A stretch of 64,000 bases of DNA from assembly GCF_009301415.1 (NCBI RefSeq), contig NZ_CP045072.1, positions 1,293,001-1,357,000 of the forward strand, given 5' to 3'. Origin of the DNA: Paracoccus kondratievae. Lineage in GTDB: Bacteria; Pseudomonadota; Alphaproteobacteria; Rhodobacterales; Rhodobacteraceae. Under the pieces are notes generated by a model. It was given only the letters and a program-made list of their open reading frames with translations, had not been told where the DNA came from and ran no database searches. This document shows, piece after piece, positions 48,122 through 60,430 of the stretch; the stretch's first letter is position 1; every line of letters starts with the position of its first letter. The translations under genes were made by a program, and so were the position numbers.

Positions 48122-50323
48122 TCAGCGCCGCAGCCGCAGCGCGTTCAGCGTCACGCTGATCGAGCTCAGCGACATGGCAAGCGCCGCCATCAGCGGGGTG
48201 GCAAAACCGGCAATGGCAATGGGCACAGCGACGATATTGTAAAGAAACGAGATGGCGAAATTCTCTTTGATGCGCGAACGCGCCTGCCGGGCCAGCGTCA
48301 GTGACTGTGCAACCGGGGAAAGGTCGCTGCCGACCAGCACGATATCCGAGGCGGTACGCGCCGCATCAAGCGCCGAGGCGGGCGAGATCGAAACATGCGC
48401 CTCGGTCAGTGCGGCGGTATCATTGAGCCCATCGCCGACCATCAGCACATGCAGCCCCTGTTCGCGCAGATCATGCACGGCCGTGGCCTTTTCGACCGGA
48501 GTAACGCCAGCCCGCCATTCGGCGATGCCAAGACGGGTCGCCAGATCCTCGACCACCGGCGCGGCATCGCCGGACAGCAGGAGCACCCGCCGCCCCGAGG
48601 CAAGGATCGCCGAGACGCATTCCCCGGCCCCCGGACGCAGCCTGTCCGAAAACTCCAGCCGGATCGGCGCACCCTGACCAAGCGACAGCCAGCTGGCCGA
48701 AAGACGGGCATCGCCATGTTCGGCACCTAGCCAGTCGGCACGGCCAAGCCGGACCTCGCGCCCCTGCCAGTTGCCCGCAATACCATAGCCCGGCACTTCA
48801 CGCAGATCAGCAAGGGGTGCAGGTACAGTACCCGCCCCAACCAGTGCCTGCGCCAGCGCCTGTGACAGCGGATGGCCCGAGCCCTGCGCCAGCGCCAGCG
48901 CGACAGGCCGCGCCTCAACCGGGATGACATTGATCGAAACAAGCTGCGGCACACCCATGGTCAGGGTACCGGTCTTGTCGAAAACCACGGTATCGACATC
49001 AGCCAGCCGCTCAAGCGCAGTGCCCTCTTTGATCAGCATGCCGCGGCGGAACAGCCGCCCCGACGCTGTGGTGATCACTGCCGGGACAGCAAGGCCAAGC
49101 GCACAGGGGCAGGTGATGATCAGGACCGCCGCCGCGATGTTTACCGCCAGCCGCAGGTCATGGGTGGCCAGATACCAGCCAAGAAAGCTGCAAAAGGCCA
49201 TAAGGTGCACCAGCGGCGAATATAGCCGCGAGGCGCGGTCGGCAAGACTGGTATAATGGCCGCGCGCCGATTCAGCCGCGGCGACCAGTGCCGTCAGCCG
49301 CGCCAGTGAGCTGTCGCGCCCGGCTGCCGTCACCCGCAGGACCAGGGGACCGGTCAGGTTCACCTCGCCCGCCGAAAGCGCAAGGCCCGGGGCGGCGGCG
49401 ACCGGAATGCTCTCGCCCGTTAAAAGCGAGCGGTCGATTTCGCTCATCCCGTCGATGATCTCTCCATCGGCGGGGACGCGGGCGCCGGGGCGGATGCGGA
49501 TCAGATCGCCCGGTACGAGCTCGGATACCGGCACGGGCTCATCGCCGGCAGCAGTGATACGAAAGGCGCGCGGCACCTCAAGCGCGGTCAGCTCTTCGGC
49601 AGCAGAACGGGCGACGGCGCGGGTGCGATAGTCCAGATAGCGCCCGATCAGCAGAAAGAAGCACAGCATCACCGCCGCATCGAAATAGGCGTGCCGGCCC
49701 GAGTTCAGCGTTTCATAGACCGAGATGGAACTTGCCAGGATCAGCGCCAGCGAGATCGGCACATCCATCCCCAGCCGCCCATGGCTGATCGCCCGCCAGG
49801 CGCTGGAAAAGAAAGGCCGGCCAGCAAAGGCAACAGTCGGCAGGGCAATGGCCCCGGAAATCCAGTGGAACATGTCCCGCGTCGCGGCCTCGGCCCCTGA
49901 CCAGACTGCAACCGACAGGATCATGATATTCATCATCGCAAAACCCGATACGCCAATGCGCATCAGGATATCGCGGCCCTGCCGGTCGGCGGCGCTGGCG
50001 CTAAGCGCAGCGGGGTCAAGCTCATGCGCCTCATAGCCGATGCTTTCAACGACGGGAATCAGCTCTTCAGCACTCATGCCCGGCGCGTCCACGGTGACGC
50101 GGCGCAGGGTCAGGTTAACCCGCGCGGCCTTGACCCCGGGATGACGGTTCAGCACCCCCTCAACATCGGTGATACAGGTTGCGCAATGGATGGTCGGCAG
50201 CGACAGGATGATATCCGCCTGCGCCCCTTTGGCCGACGCGATGCGCGAAGCCAGCGGCGCAGCATCGCAAGCCGGACAAGCCGAAAGCCGGGCGTCGTGG
50301 TCGTGCAGCGTGGCGTCCGACAT
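48122..50323 (-). CDS. ccoI: Copper-transporting P-type ATPase CcoI (FixI)
   Basis: A 733-residue P1B-type ATPase that supplies copper for the CcoN binuclear centre. The N-terminus carries a CPACD pair and a heavy-metal-associated domain with HCATCI. The membrane metal site is CPC in ITCPCALGLAVPAV, the phosphorylated aspartate is in DKTGTLT, and the ATP-binding hinge is GDGLNDTAAL. Position between ccoH and ccoS identifies it as CcoI rather than a general copper exporter (CopA). Confidence 0.95.
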   Translation of the reverse strand: MSDATLHDHDARLSACPACDAAPLASRIASAKGAQADIILSLPTIHCATCITDVEGVLNRHPGVKAARVNLTLRRVTVDAPGMSAEELIPVVESIGYEAHELDPAALSASAADRQGRDILMRIGVSGFAMMNIMILSVAVWSGAEAATRDMFHWISGAIALPTVAFAGRPFFSSAWRAISHGRLGMDVPISLALILASSISVYETLNSGRHAYFDAAVMLCFFLLIGRYLDYRTRAVARSAAEELTALEVPRAFRITAAGDEPVPVSELVPGDLIRIRPGARVPADGEIIDGMSEIDRSLLTGESIPVAAAPGLALSAGEVNLTGPLVLRVTAAGRDSSLARLTALVAAAESARGHYTSLADRASRLYSPLVHLMAFCSFLGWYLATHDLRLAVNIAAAVLIITCPCALGLAVPAVITTASGRLFRRGMLIKEGTALERLADVDTVVFDKTGTLTMGVPQLVSINVIPVEARPVALALAQGSGHPLSQALAQALVGAGTVPAPLADLREVPGYGIAGNWQGREVRLGRADWLGAEHGDARLSASWLSLGQGAPIRLEFSDRLRPGAGECVSAILASGRRVLLLSGDAAPVVEDLATRLGIAEWRAGVTPVEKATAVHDLREQGLHVLMVGDGLNDTAALTEAHVSISPASALDAARTASDIVLVGSDLSPVAQSLTLARQARSRIKENFAISFLYNIVAVPIAIAGFATPLMAALAMSLSSISVTLNALRLRR

Positions 50324-50324
50324 C

Positions 50325-50792
50325 TCACTGCACCCGGTTGCCGTTGTAGTGGTCGATACGCTGGCGGAACACTGTGCCGTCTGGCGCGGTGGCGGTCAGG
50401 TGGATGTTCCATTGTCCCGGCGCAAGAACAAGCGGCGCACGAAAGAGGCCGCCAGAATAAGTGAACTCGGGCCGCTGATCGTCGCGCACATGGGTGGGAC
50501 GACCAACGGTGACCTCAAGCGTGCTGACAGGGGCAGGATTGCCCTGACCGTCACGGATCACCAGCACCATTTCGCGCCCGTCATAATCCGGGGTCACGGT
50601 CCAGTTCAGCGCCTCTTGTGCATTGCGATCACGGTCAAAGCGTTGCGAGGCAACATAGCTGTTCTTGACCTCAAGCCCAGGAAAGGTGCCGACGGCTTTC
50701 ACGGCCATAAAGACATTGACCGCGATGATAATGCCAAAGGCCCCCAGGGTGATCAGCAACACATGGCGGCCAGTCAGTTCGCGCGGCATCAC
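50325..50792 (-). CDS. ccoH: cbb3 oxidase assembly protein CcoH (FixH)
   Basis: A 155-residue FixH family protein with one N-terminal span (about residues 8-32, TGRHVLLITLGAFGIIIAVN, then VFMAVKAVGTF) and a periplasmic beta domain. Conserved segments are FPGLEVKNSYVASQRFD and the late LAPGQWNIHLTA. It stays with the mature cbb3 complex and helps CcoP and CcoN assembly. It overlaps ccoG by four bases and ends two bases before ccoI. Confidence 0.94.
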   Translation of the reverse strand: MMPRELTGRHVLLITLGAFGIIIAVNVFMAVKAVGTFPGLEVKNSYVASQRFDRDRNAQEALNWTVTPDYDGREMVLVIRDGQGNPAPVSTLEVTVGRPTHVRDDQRPEFTYSGGLFRAPLVLAPGQWNIHLTATAPDGTVFRQRIDHYNGNRVQ

Positions 50793-52246
50793 TCACTCCT
50801 TCCATGGAAGACCGTGCCGATCCGGGACTTGTTCCCATCGGTGGCATCTTCGACCCACAGCGTCAACTCGCTTTGCTCACTGCCGGCAAGGGCCGAGCCC
50901 TTTTCGGCGGTGATATAGACGCGTTGGGTATGGGTACTGTTCGCAGATACGCTGACGCGGGTGTCAGGCAGACCCTCAAGCGTCACGGTGACGCCCTGCG
51001 GCAGGGTACCATCTGCGCCAAGGACCGAAACGGTAAATTCACGCTCGTCCCCCTGCTTGTTGCGCAGGCGCAGCGCATAGGTGTTGCGGATCGCACCATC
51101 GGCCATGGTGACGTAAAGCGGGTTCCTGACCGGTGTCACGTTCAGATCGAACGGAGAGCGCAGGAACAGCGCAACCAGCAGCGCAACTCCGATCCCGGCC
51201 CAGAGCGTAAAGTACAGCACCGTGCGCGGACGCAGGATATGTTTCAGCAGCGGTTTCGGGGTCTCGCCCGCACGCTCGGCTGCCTCGTCCCGCAGCGCCA
51301 TATAGTCGATCAGGCCGCGCGGTTTGCCGATCTTGCCCATCACCTCGTCGCAGGCGTCGATGCACAGCGCGCAGGTGATGCACTCCAGCTGCTGGCCGTC
51401 ACGAATGTCGATGCCCATGGGGCAAACGTTCACGCAAGCCATGCAGTCGATGCAATCACCCTTGGGGCCGCCTTCGGATCTGGTCGCCTCCCCCCGGTGC
51501 AGTTTGCCACGCGGCTCACCCCGCCATTCGCGATAGGCGACGGTCAGGGTATCCTCATCCATCATCGCGGCCTGAATGCGCGGCCATGGGCAGGCATAAA
51601 TACAGATCTGCTCACGCGCGAAACCGCCAAACAGGAAGGTCGTCGCGGTCAGAATCCCCATGGTGATATAGGCGACCGGATGGGCGTCCCCGGTAAAGAG
51701 ATTGCGAAGCAGCGTCGGCGCGTCGGTGAAATAAAAGATCCAGGCCCCGCCCGTCGCCACGGCGATCAGCAGCCAGATCGCCCATTTCGTCAGTCGCAGC
51801 CTCAGCTTGCGGGCATCCCACGGCGCGTTCCACAGCCGGACACGAGCGTTCCGGTCGCCCTCGACCCAACGCTCTGTCAGGATGAAAAGATCGGTCCATA
51901 CCGTCTGCGGACAGGCATAGCCGCACCAGACCCGCCCCAGCGCCGAGGTGAACAGAAACAGCCCCAGCCCCGCCATGACCAAAAGGCCGGCAACGAAATA
52001 GAATTCATGCGGCCAGATCTCGATCCAGAAGAAATAGAAGCGGCGGTTGGCCAGATCGATCAGCACCGCCTGATCGGGCAGGCTTGGTCCCCGGTCCCAG
52101 CGGATCCACGGCGTGATGTAATAGATCGCCAGCGTTACCGCCATGATGATCCATTTCAGGTTGCGAAACCAGCCATGGACACGGCGGGGAAAGATCGGCT
52201 CTCGGGCGGCATATAGACGTGGCGGGTCGATGTCGGGGTTCGACAT
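50789..52246 (-). CDS. ccoG: cbb3 oxidase assembly ferredoxin CcoG (FixG/RdxB)
   Basis: A 485-residue membrane iron-sulfur protein, thought to reduce copper for the oxidase. Several spans in the N-terminal half include a CxxxxCP block (WCGYACPQTVW and CIYACPWPRIQ), then two [4Fe-4S] motifs CIDCMACVNVCPMG and CITCALCIDACDEVM, and a C-terminal immunoglobulin-like FixG domain. An AGGAG site precedes the ATG by eight bases. It is the first gene of ccoGHIS and is served by a perfect FNR box. Confidence 0.95.
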   Translation of the reverse strand: MSNPDIDPPRLYAAREPIFPRRVHGWFRNLKWIIMAVTLAIYYITPWIRWDRGPSLPDQAVLIDLANRRFYFFWIEIWPHEFYFVAGLLVMAGLGLFLFTSALGRVWCGYACPQTVWTDLFILTERWVEGDRNARVRLWNAPWDARKLRLRLTKWAIWLLIAVATGGAWIFYFTDAPTLLRNLFTGDAHPVAYITMGILTATTFLFGGFAREQICIYACPWPRIQAAMMDEDTLTVAYREWRGEPRGKLHRGEATRSEGGPKGDCIDCMACVNVCPMGIDIRDGQQLECITCALCIDACDEVMGKIGKPRGLIDYMALRDEAAERAGETPKPLLKHILRPRTVLYFTLWAGIGVALLVALFLRSPFDLNVTPVRNPLYVTMADGAIRNTYALRLRNKQGDEREFTVSVLGADGTLPQGVTVTLEGLPDTRVSVSANSTHTQRVYITAEKGSALAGSEQSELTLWVEDATDGNKSRIGTVFHGRSE

Positions 52247-52272
52247 GATTAGCTCCTGTTGCGCGTGGCCCG

Positions 52273-52315
52273 ATCATAGCGGGCCGGGCCGCACCGGCGC
52301 ATTGATCTGCATCAA
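52273..52315 (-). promoter_or_regulatory. FNR-activated promoter of ccoGHIS
   Basis: A perfect FNR box, TTGATCTGCATCAA, lies at 52302-52315. On the minus strand a TATGAT -10 element is at 52273-52278, giving a start near 52267 and placing the box centre at about -41.5, the canonical activating (class II) position. The start codon is about 20 bases further downstream. Confidence 0.85.
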
Positions 52316-52452
52316 GCGCGGGTCCGCTGGCTTATAGCGATGGAACAAGGTGCGGGGCATGGGCCGCTTTGTCGCATGCGCCAAAGACCTGCCTCGGAGA
52401 AAAACACGCGAACCGGCTTGCGCCGGCCGCAGGGATTGACGTTTGATAAGCG

Positions 52453-52496
52453 CACCGGCCCCCTTGGAAACGCGCGAACAGGACAGGGGGCCGGTG
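52453..52496. repeat. Long perfect hairpin between ccoP and ccoG
   Basis: Two 12-base arms, CACCGGCCCCCT (52453-52464) and AGGGGGCCGGTG (52485-52496), pair perfectly around a 20-base loop, about 40 bases after the ccoP stop. A second smaller hairpin, GGCCGG/CCGGCC, lies nearer the stop. Neither is followed by a T run. They may stabilise the ccoNOQP transcript 3' end or stop transcription with Rho. The rest of the 291-base gap holds only the ccoG promoter. Confidence 0.5.
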
Positions 52497-52537
52497 CCTC
52501 CCCGGCCGGTTACCCGGCCAGGGATCCCGGTGTTTTG

Positions 52538-53566
52538 TTATTCGCCGCCGCCAAGGCTGTGGACATAGGCGGCAACGGCGCGAATGTCGGCCTCGGACAG
52601 ACGGCCCGTCCAGGCGGGCATGACGCCAAAGGGTCCGTCATGCACGATACGTGTGATCGTTGCCGGGTCCGAACCATATAGCCAGACCGCATCCGTCAGG
52701 TCCGGGGCACCCTGGCTGCGGTCGCCGGTGCCGTCCTCGCCATGGCACGAGACGCAGTTATCGGCAAAGACCGCCTCACCTTCGGTCGCCAGCGCCGCGT
52801 CATGCGGCAGGCCGCCAAGCGCAAGCACATGGTTTACGACCTGACGGATCTGAGTGTTGTCCAACATCTCGTCCGTGCCAAAACGCGGCATTTCCGAATA
52901 GCGTGTATCATCGTTCTGCGGATCGCGGATACCGTGGGTCACGGTGGTGTGGATATCCTCCAGCGAGCCGCCCCACAGCCAGTCATTATCCAGCAGCGAA
53001 GGGTAACCCGTCGCACCGCCCGCCCCGGAACCGTGACACTGCGCGCACCAGGTGCGGAAGATCGCGGCACCGGCATTGGCGGTATAGTTCGCCAGTTCCG
53101 GATCGGCGGCGATTTCCTCAAGCGGGGTTTCTACCAGCTTGGCCTGGATGGGCGCATTCGCGTCCTTGAATCGCTGGATCTCGGCCGCCACGTCCGAGCG
53201 ATAGTTCTGGCCCAGCACCCCTTGTGTCGATCCGTTCAAAAGCGGGATCGCAGGATAGGCGATGACATAGGCCACCGACCAGATGATGGTGGCGTAAAAG
53301 GTCCACAGCCACCAGCGCGGCAGCGGATTGTCATATTCCTCGATCCCGTCCCAGGAATGCCCGGTCGAGGGCACCTCGATCACCCGGCGCGCGCCCTTGC
53401 GGTCGCGCACGACCCGGGTTGCACCGGGGCGCGGGCTGACCGGCTGACCCTCGGAGGATTGGGCAAGGGTCTGGTCCTTCTGAGCCTTGTCGGCGGCCTG
53501 GCGTTCCAGCTCGGCCCGGTTATCGGGGCTCTGCGGGCTGGTGTGCTCGTCGTCGGTATCGGCCAT
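52538..53566 (-). CDS. ccoP: cbb3 oxidase dihaem subunit CcoP
   Basis: The dihaem cytochrome c subunit of cbb3 oxidase, 342 residues. Two CxxCH motifs are present, CAQCH (C174-H178) and CVSCH (C271-H275), each in a cytochrome c domain. One span lies at about residues 84-108. An Asp/Gln/Glu-rich cytoplasmic N-terminus of about 75 residues precedes it, longer than I expect for the family. The ATG at 53566 overlaps the ccoQ stop by one base and has an AGGAGG site. It passes electrons from cytochrome c to CcoO. Confidence 0.95.
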   Translation of the reverse strand: MADTDDEHTSPQSPDNRAELERQAADKAQKDQTLAQSSEGQPVSPRPGATRVVRDRKGARRVIEVPSTGHSWDGIEEYDNPLPRWWLWTFYATIIWSVAYVIAYPAIPLLNGSTQGVLGQNYRSDVAAEIQRFKDANAPIQAKLVETPLEEIAADPELANYTANAGAAIFRTWCAQCHGSGAGGATGYPSLLDNDWLWGGSLEDIHTTVTHGIRDPQNDDTRYSEMPRFGTDEMLDNTQIRQVVNHVLALGGLPHDAALATEGEAVFADNCVSCHGEDGTGDRSQGAPDLTDAVWLYGSDPATITRIVHDGPFGVMPAWTGRLSEADIRAVAAYVHSLGGGE

Positions 53567-53754
53567 CACTCGACCTCCTTCTCGCCCGCCGGGGCGGGCC
53601 TCATCTCATTGCGGAAGATGCTTTCGGCTGCGTCACGGTGCATCGGCCGCGAACCCGGCCTGAAGGCAAAGACCACCACGCCCAGAAAAAAGATCACAAG
53701 CGCCAGAAGCACCCAGCTATCGGCCAGTTCGCGCAGGAAAGAATATCTGTCCAT
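53566..53754 (-). CDS. ccoQ: cbb3 oxidase small subunit CcoQ
   Basis: A 62-residue single-span subunit: [20 protein letters not shown], then [17 protein letters not shown]. It fits CcoQ in size, position between ccoO and ccoP, and the span-FRPG pattern. It stabilises the complex, especially in air. It begins eight bases after the ccoO stop and overlaps the ccoP start. Confidence 0.93.
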   Translation of the reverse strand: MDRYSFLRELADSWVLLALVIFFLGVVVFAFRPGSRPMHRDAAESIFRNEMRPAPAGEKEVE

Positions 53755-53762
53755 GACGCACC

Positions 53763-57198
<3,436 letters not shown>

Positions 57199-57207
57199 TC
57201 AGACATG

Positions 57208-57234
57208 AAAAACCCCGCGGCGAATGCCGCGGGG
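57208..57234 (-). terminator. Intrinsic terminator of fnrP (possibly also usp)
   Basis: A nine-pair stem CCCCGCGGC/GCCGCGGGG around a GAAT loop (57213-57234). On the minus strand it is followed by five T (57208-57212), so it ends fnrP. It lies ten bases after the usp stop, where the plus strand lacks a T run, so it is a weaker stop for usp. Confidence 0.85.
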
Positions 57235-57261
57235 CATAACCCGGGACAGGCAGGCTGCCCG

Positions 57262-57289
57262 ATTGGCTTTAGCTCATTGGCTTTAGCTC
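57262..57289. repeat. 14-base tandem duplication over the fnrP stop codon
   Basis: ATTGGCTTTAGCTC occurs twice head to tail. The fnrP stop codon (TAA on the minus strand, 57283-57285) lies in the copy nearer the gene; the second copy is just downstream. It looks like a recent small duplication that does not change the protein. Confidence 0.85.
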
Positions 57290-58032
57290 AACGGTCCGCC
57301 ATCGGAATCATCTCCGCTTTCCAGCACCAGGTCCTGGAACGAAGGCACGATCACCCGGCGCTTGCCTTCAAGCTCGATCACCCCTTCACGCTTCAGCGCG
57401 CTCATCTGCCGGCTGACGGTTTCCAGCGTCAGGCCAAGATAATCTGCCATCGCTTCACGCGTCAGCGGCAGTTCGACGGCAATGCGCCCCTCGGGCCGAC
57501 GCTTGATCAGTGCCGCCTCGCGCCGGGCAAGGATAACCAGCAGCGAGGCGATCTTTTCACGCGCCGATTTGCGCCCAAGCAGCAAAAGCCAGTCGCGCAC
57601 GGCGTCCAGTTCGTCCAGCGTCATCTCAAGCAGGCGGCTTGCGATGCGGGGATTGTCAATGAGCAACCGCTCAAAGGGCTTGCGACGAAAGCAGCACAGC
57701 AACAGATCGCTGGTCGCGGTGACGGTATAGGCGGCTGACTCACGACCCGGCCGGCCCAGAAAATCGCTGGGCAGCAACAGGCCGACCATCTGGGTGCGCC
57801 CATCCTCAAGCTGCTGGGTCAGCCCCGCCATGCCAGCCACGACCGAGGCCACGAAATCCATCCGGTCGCCAGCCCAGACCACCACCTGCCCCGCCTCAAA
57901 CCGGCGATAGAATTTCATGCTTTCCAGTTCAGCCAGTTCATCGCCTTCGCAATGTGCACAAACAGCCCGATAGCGGATGGGACAGATTTCGCAGGGCTGC
58001 TGCGTCGCGCAAAGGGCGGCATCATGTGGCAT
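57283..58032 (-). CDS. fnrP: Oxygen-sensing FNR-type regulator FnrP
   Basis: A 249-residue CRP/FNR regulator with an oxygen-labile [4Fe-4S] cluster. From the ATG at 58032 the cysteines fall at 8, 14, 17, 25, 28, 113 and 114. The four ligands I recall for P. denitrificans FnrP are 14, 17, 25 and 113, which supports this start. A cyclic-nucleotide-binding fold follows, and the helix-turn-helix reads REAMADYLGLTLETVSRQMS with the E..SR of FNR-type recognition. The start codon is immediately preceded by an FNR box and has no ribosome site at the usual distance. Confidence 0.94.
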   Translation of the reverse strand: MPHDAALCATQQPCEICPIRYRAVCAHCEGDELAELESMKFYRRFEAGQVVVWAGDRMDFVASVVAGMAGLTQQLEDGRTQMVGLLLPSDFLGRPGRESAAYTVTATSDLLLCCFRRKPFERLLIDNPRIASRLLEMTLDELDAVRDWLLLLGRKSAREKIASLLVILARREAALIKRRPEGRIAVELPLTREAMADYLGLTLETVSRQMSALKREGVIELEGKRRVIVPSFQDLVLESGDDSDGGPLS

Positions 58033-58073
58033 TTGATTTGTATCAAGGTCCTGGCGCGAGTTAAGCCAATAAT
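58033..58073. promoter_or_regulatory. FNR box and promoter between fnrP and hemN
   Basis: The perfect box TTGATTTGTATCAA is at 58033-58046. On the plus strand AATAAT (58068-58073) is a likely -10, giving a start at about 58080, with the box centred near -41. On the minus strand the box sits directly before the fnrP ATG and covers a possible GATACA -10 element, a layout suited to repression of fnrP. Confidence 0.75.
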
Positions 58074-58079
58074 AGCAGT

Positions 58080-59435
58080 ATGGAACAGCAATCGCAACTT
58101 GAGCGCCTGGGATTGTTTGACGCACGTGTGCCGCGTTACACGAGCTATCCCACCGCGCCGCATTTCACCGCCGCAATAGGTGAGCCCGTCTTTCGCGAAT
58201 GGCTGGGCGCGATCCCGGCGGGCGCCTCGATCTCATTGTACATGCATGTGCCCTTCTGCCGGCGGCTATGCTGGTTCTGCGCCTGCCGCACCCAGGGTAC
58301 GCAATCCGAGGAACCGGTCCGCGCTTATGCCGAGGCCCTTCTGACCGAACTTGAGATGCTGAAGGCCGCTCTTGCACCGGGCGTCCGGTTGTCGCGACTG
58401 CATTGGGGCGGCGGCACACCGACCTTGATGCCGGCCGAGATGATGCGCCGCGTTGCGGGTGCCGTACTTGATACCTTCCCGCTGGCTGAAGGCGCGGAAT
58501 TCTCGGTCGAGATCGACCCCAATGAGATCGATGATGCACGGATGGACGCGCTGGCCGATGCGGGGTTGAACCGTGCCTCGATAGGCGTGCAGGACTTTGA
58601 CCCCGAAATCCAAAAGATCATCGGCCGCGAGCAAAGCTTTGAAACTACCCGGCGCGCTGTCGACATGATCCGCGACCGTGGCATTGCCAGCCTCAACACC
58701 GACATTCTTTACGGCCTGCCCGATCAGACCCCCCATCGCATCTCGGAATCGGTGCAAAAGCTCTTGGCGCTATCGCCCGACCGGGTCGCCCTTTACGGTT
58801 ATGCCCATGTGCCATGGATGGCCAAGCGCCAGGTAATGCTGCCGTCTGACCGGTTGCCTGACCCGCATGGGCGGCTGAAGCTGTTTGAGACTGCGCGTGC
58901 CCTGTTTCTGGCCGACGGCTACGAAGAAATCGGCATCGACCATTTCGCCCGTCCGGGAGATGGGCTTGCGCAGGCACAAAAAACGGGCCTTTTGCGGCGC
59001 AATTTCCAGGGCTACACCGACGACCGGGCCGAAGTGCTGATCGGGCTTGGCGCCTCGTCAATCTCGCGTTTCCCACAGGGCTATGCGCAGAACGCACCTG
59101 CGACCGGCGCACATCTGGGCCATATCCGCGAAGGCCGCTTTTCGACCGTGCGCGGCCACAGGTTCAGTGCCGAGGACAAATGGCGCGCCCGCATGATCGA
59201 GGCGCTGATGTGCGATTTCGAGATCCGCGCCGAAGAATTCACCCGCGACTATGGCTTTGACGCAGAAAGCCTCGATCAGCTATTTGCACCCGTCAGAGCC
59301 CATTTCGGTGAGATGGTCGAATGCGACAGCACGGGCCTGCGCATCACCACGCAGGGCCGGCCGCTGACCCGGATGATCGCACGGATGTTTGACGGCTATG
59401 ACATGGCTGCCTCGGGACATTCGGCCGCGATCTAG
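58080..59435 (+). CDS. hemN: Oxygen-independent coproporphyrinogen III oxidase
   Basis: A 451-residue radical SAM enzyme that decarboxylates coproporphyrinogen III to protoporphyrinogen IX without oxygen. The cluster motif is CRRLCWFCAC (CxxxCxxC plus the extra cysteine of HemN), and GGGTPT follows. The N-terminus RVPRYTSYPTAPHF is typical. An in-frame stop at 58062-58064 and no other start codon make the ATG at 58080 the only option; no ribosome site precedes it. The gene converges on the CDF gene, overlapping by four bases. Confidence 0.95.
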   Translation: MEQQSQLERLGLFDARVPRYTSYPTAPHFTAAIGEPVFREWLGAIPAGASISLYMHVPFCRRLCWFCACRTQGTQSEEPVRAYAEALLTELEMLKAALAPGVRLSRLHWGGGTPTLMPAEMMRRVAGAVLDTFPLAEGAEFSVEIDPNEIDDARMDALADAGLNRASIGVQDFDPEIQKIIGREQSFETTRRAVDMIRDRGIASLNTDILYGLPDQTPHRISESVQKLLALSPDRVALYGYAHVPWMAKRQVMLPSDRLPDPHGRLKLFETARALFLADGYEEIGIDHFARPGDGLAQAQKTGLLRRNFQGYTDDRAEVLIGLGASSISRFPQGYAQNAPATGAHLGHIREGRFSTVRGHRFSAEDKWRARMIEALMCDFEIRAEEFTRDYGFDAESLDQLFAPVRAHFGEMVECDSTGLRITTQGRPLTRMIARMFDGYDMAASGHSAAI

Positions 59436-60385
59436 TGATGGTGATCGTGGCTACCGTGATCGTCATGGCCATGGTGATGACGGGAGTCACTACAGGGTGC
59501 GCCCTCGCGCTCGGTCTCGATAGTGGCATGATCAATGCCGAAATCTTGCCGCAGTAGCGCCTTGACACGCTGAACGGCCAGACCCTGATCGGCGCCATCG
59601 CGCATCACCAGATGGGCGGAAAGCGCGTTGCGACGCTCATCAATCTGCCACAGATGCAGATGATGGGCGCTGGCAACGCCCTCGACCCCGGTAACCGTAC
59701 GGATCAGGGCCTGATGGTCGATACCCGGGGGCGCGGCAAGCATCAGCATACGCATGACCGGCCCGATCTCTTGCCCGACATGCCACAGGATGACGGCCGA
59801 GATCAGCAGCGTCAGCAGCGGGTCGGCGATCTGCCAGCCAAAGGCCCAGATCAGCAGCCCGCCAAGGATCACCGCCAACGAGACCGCCGCATCTGCAAGG
59901 TTGTGCAGGAAAGCCGCGCGGATGTTGACGCTTTCGCGCGATGCCCGCCAGACCAGCGCCGCCGTGGCGATATCGACGATCAGGGCAAAGCCCGCCAGTG
60001 CCATCACCAGCCCGGCCCCGACCTGAGGGGGTGAGGCCAGCCTGCCCAGCGCCTCGATCGCAAGCCAGACCGAAATGGCAATCAGCGCCACATAATTGAC
60101 AAAGGCCGCGACGATCTCGGCCCTACCCCACCCATAGCTCATCTCAGGGGTGGCGGGCCGGCGGGCAAGACGCCGCGCGCCAAAGGCCAGCACCAGAGCC
60201 AAAGCGTCCGAAAGATTATGCACCCCGTCCGCGATCAGAGCGGTTGAGTCGGCGATATAGCCACCAAGGATCTGCGCCCCGGTCAGCGCAAGGTTGACCA
60301 CCACCGCGACCAGAATGGTGCCATCCCCCGCCCCGCCCGGCAGATGCGAATGACCGTGCCCGTCATGGATGTGCGAATGGCCCAT
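59432..60385 (-). CDS. Cation diffusion facilitator (Zn/Co/Cd-type exporter)
   Basis: A 317-residue CDF antiporter with six spans and the metal-site motifs HNLSDALALVLA (span II) and HNLADAAVSLAVI (span V). Both ends are histidine-rich, with HSHIHDGHGHSH at the N-terminus and HHHGHDDHGSHDHHH at the C-terminus, suggesting metal buffering. The CzcD/ZitB branch exporting zinc is the likely match. The C-terminal cytoplasmic domain contains SAHHLHLWQIDERRNALSAH. Confidence 0.92.
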   Translation of the reverse strand: MGHSHIHDGHGHSHLPGGAGDGTILVAVVVNLALTGAQILGGYIADSTALIADGVHNLSDALALVLAFGARRLARRPATPEMSYGWGRAEIVAAFVNYVALIAISVWLAIEALGRLASPPQVGAGLVMALAGFALIVDIATAALVWRASRESVNIRAAFLHNLADAAVSLAVILGGLLIWAFGWQIADPLLTLLISAVILWHVGQEIGPVMRMLMLAAPPGIDHQALIRTVTGVEGVASAHHLHLWQIDERRNALSAHLVMRDGADQGLAVQRVKALLRQDFGIDHATIETEREGAPCSDSRHHHGHDDHGSHDHHH

Positions 60386-60430
60386 TACACCCTCTCATTG
60401 CCTGGTGCTGCTGACCGGAGACATGCCCGC

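Noticed and set aside
52340..52681. Plus-strand 113-codon frame in the ccoP-ccoG gap
   Set aside because: Half of it is antisense to ccoP, the rest crosses the hairpins, and it has no ribosome site or recognisable domain.
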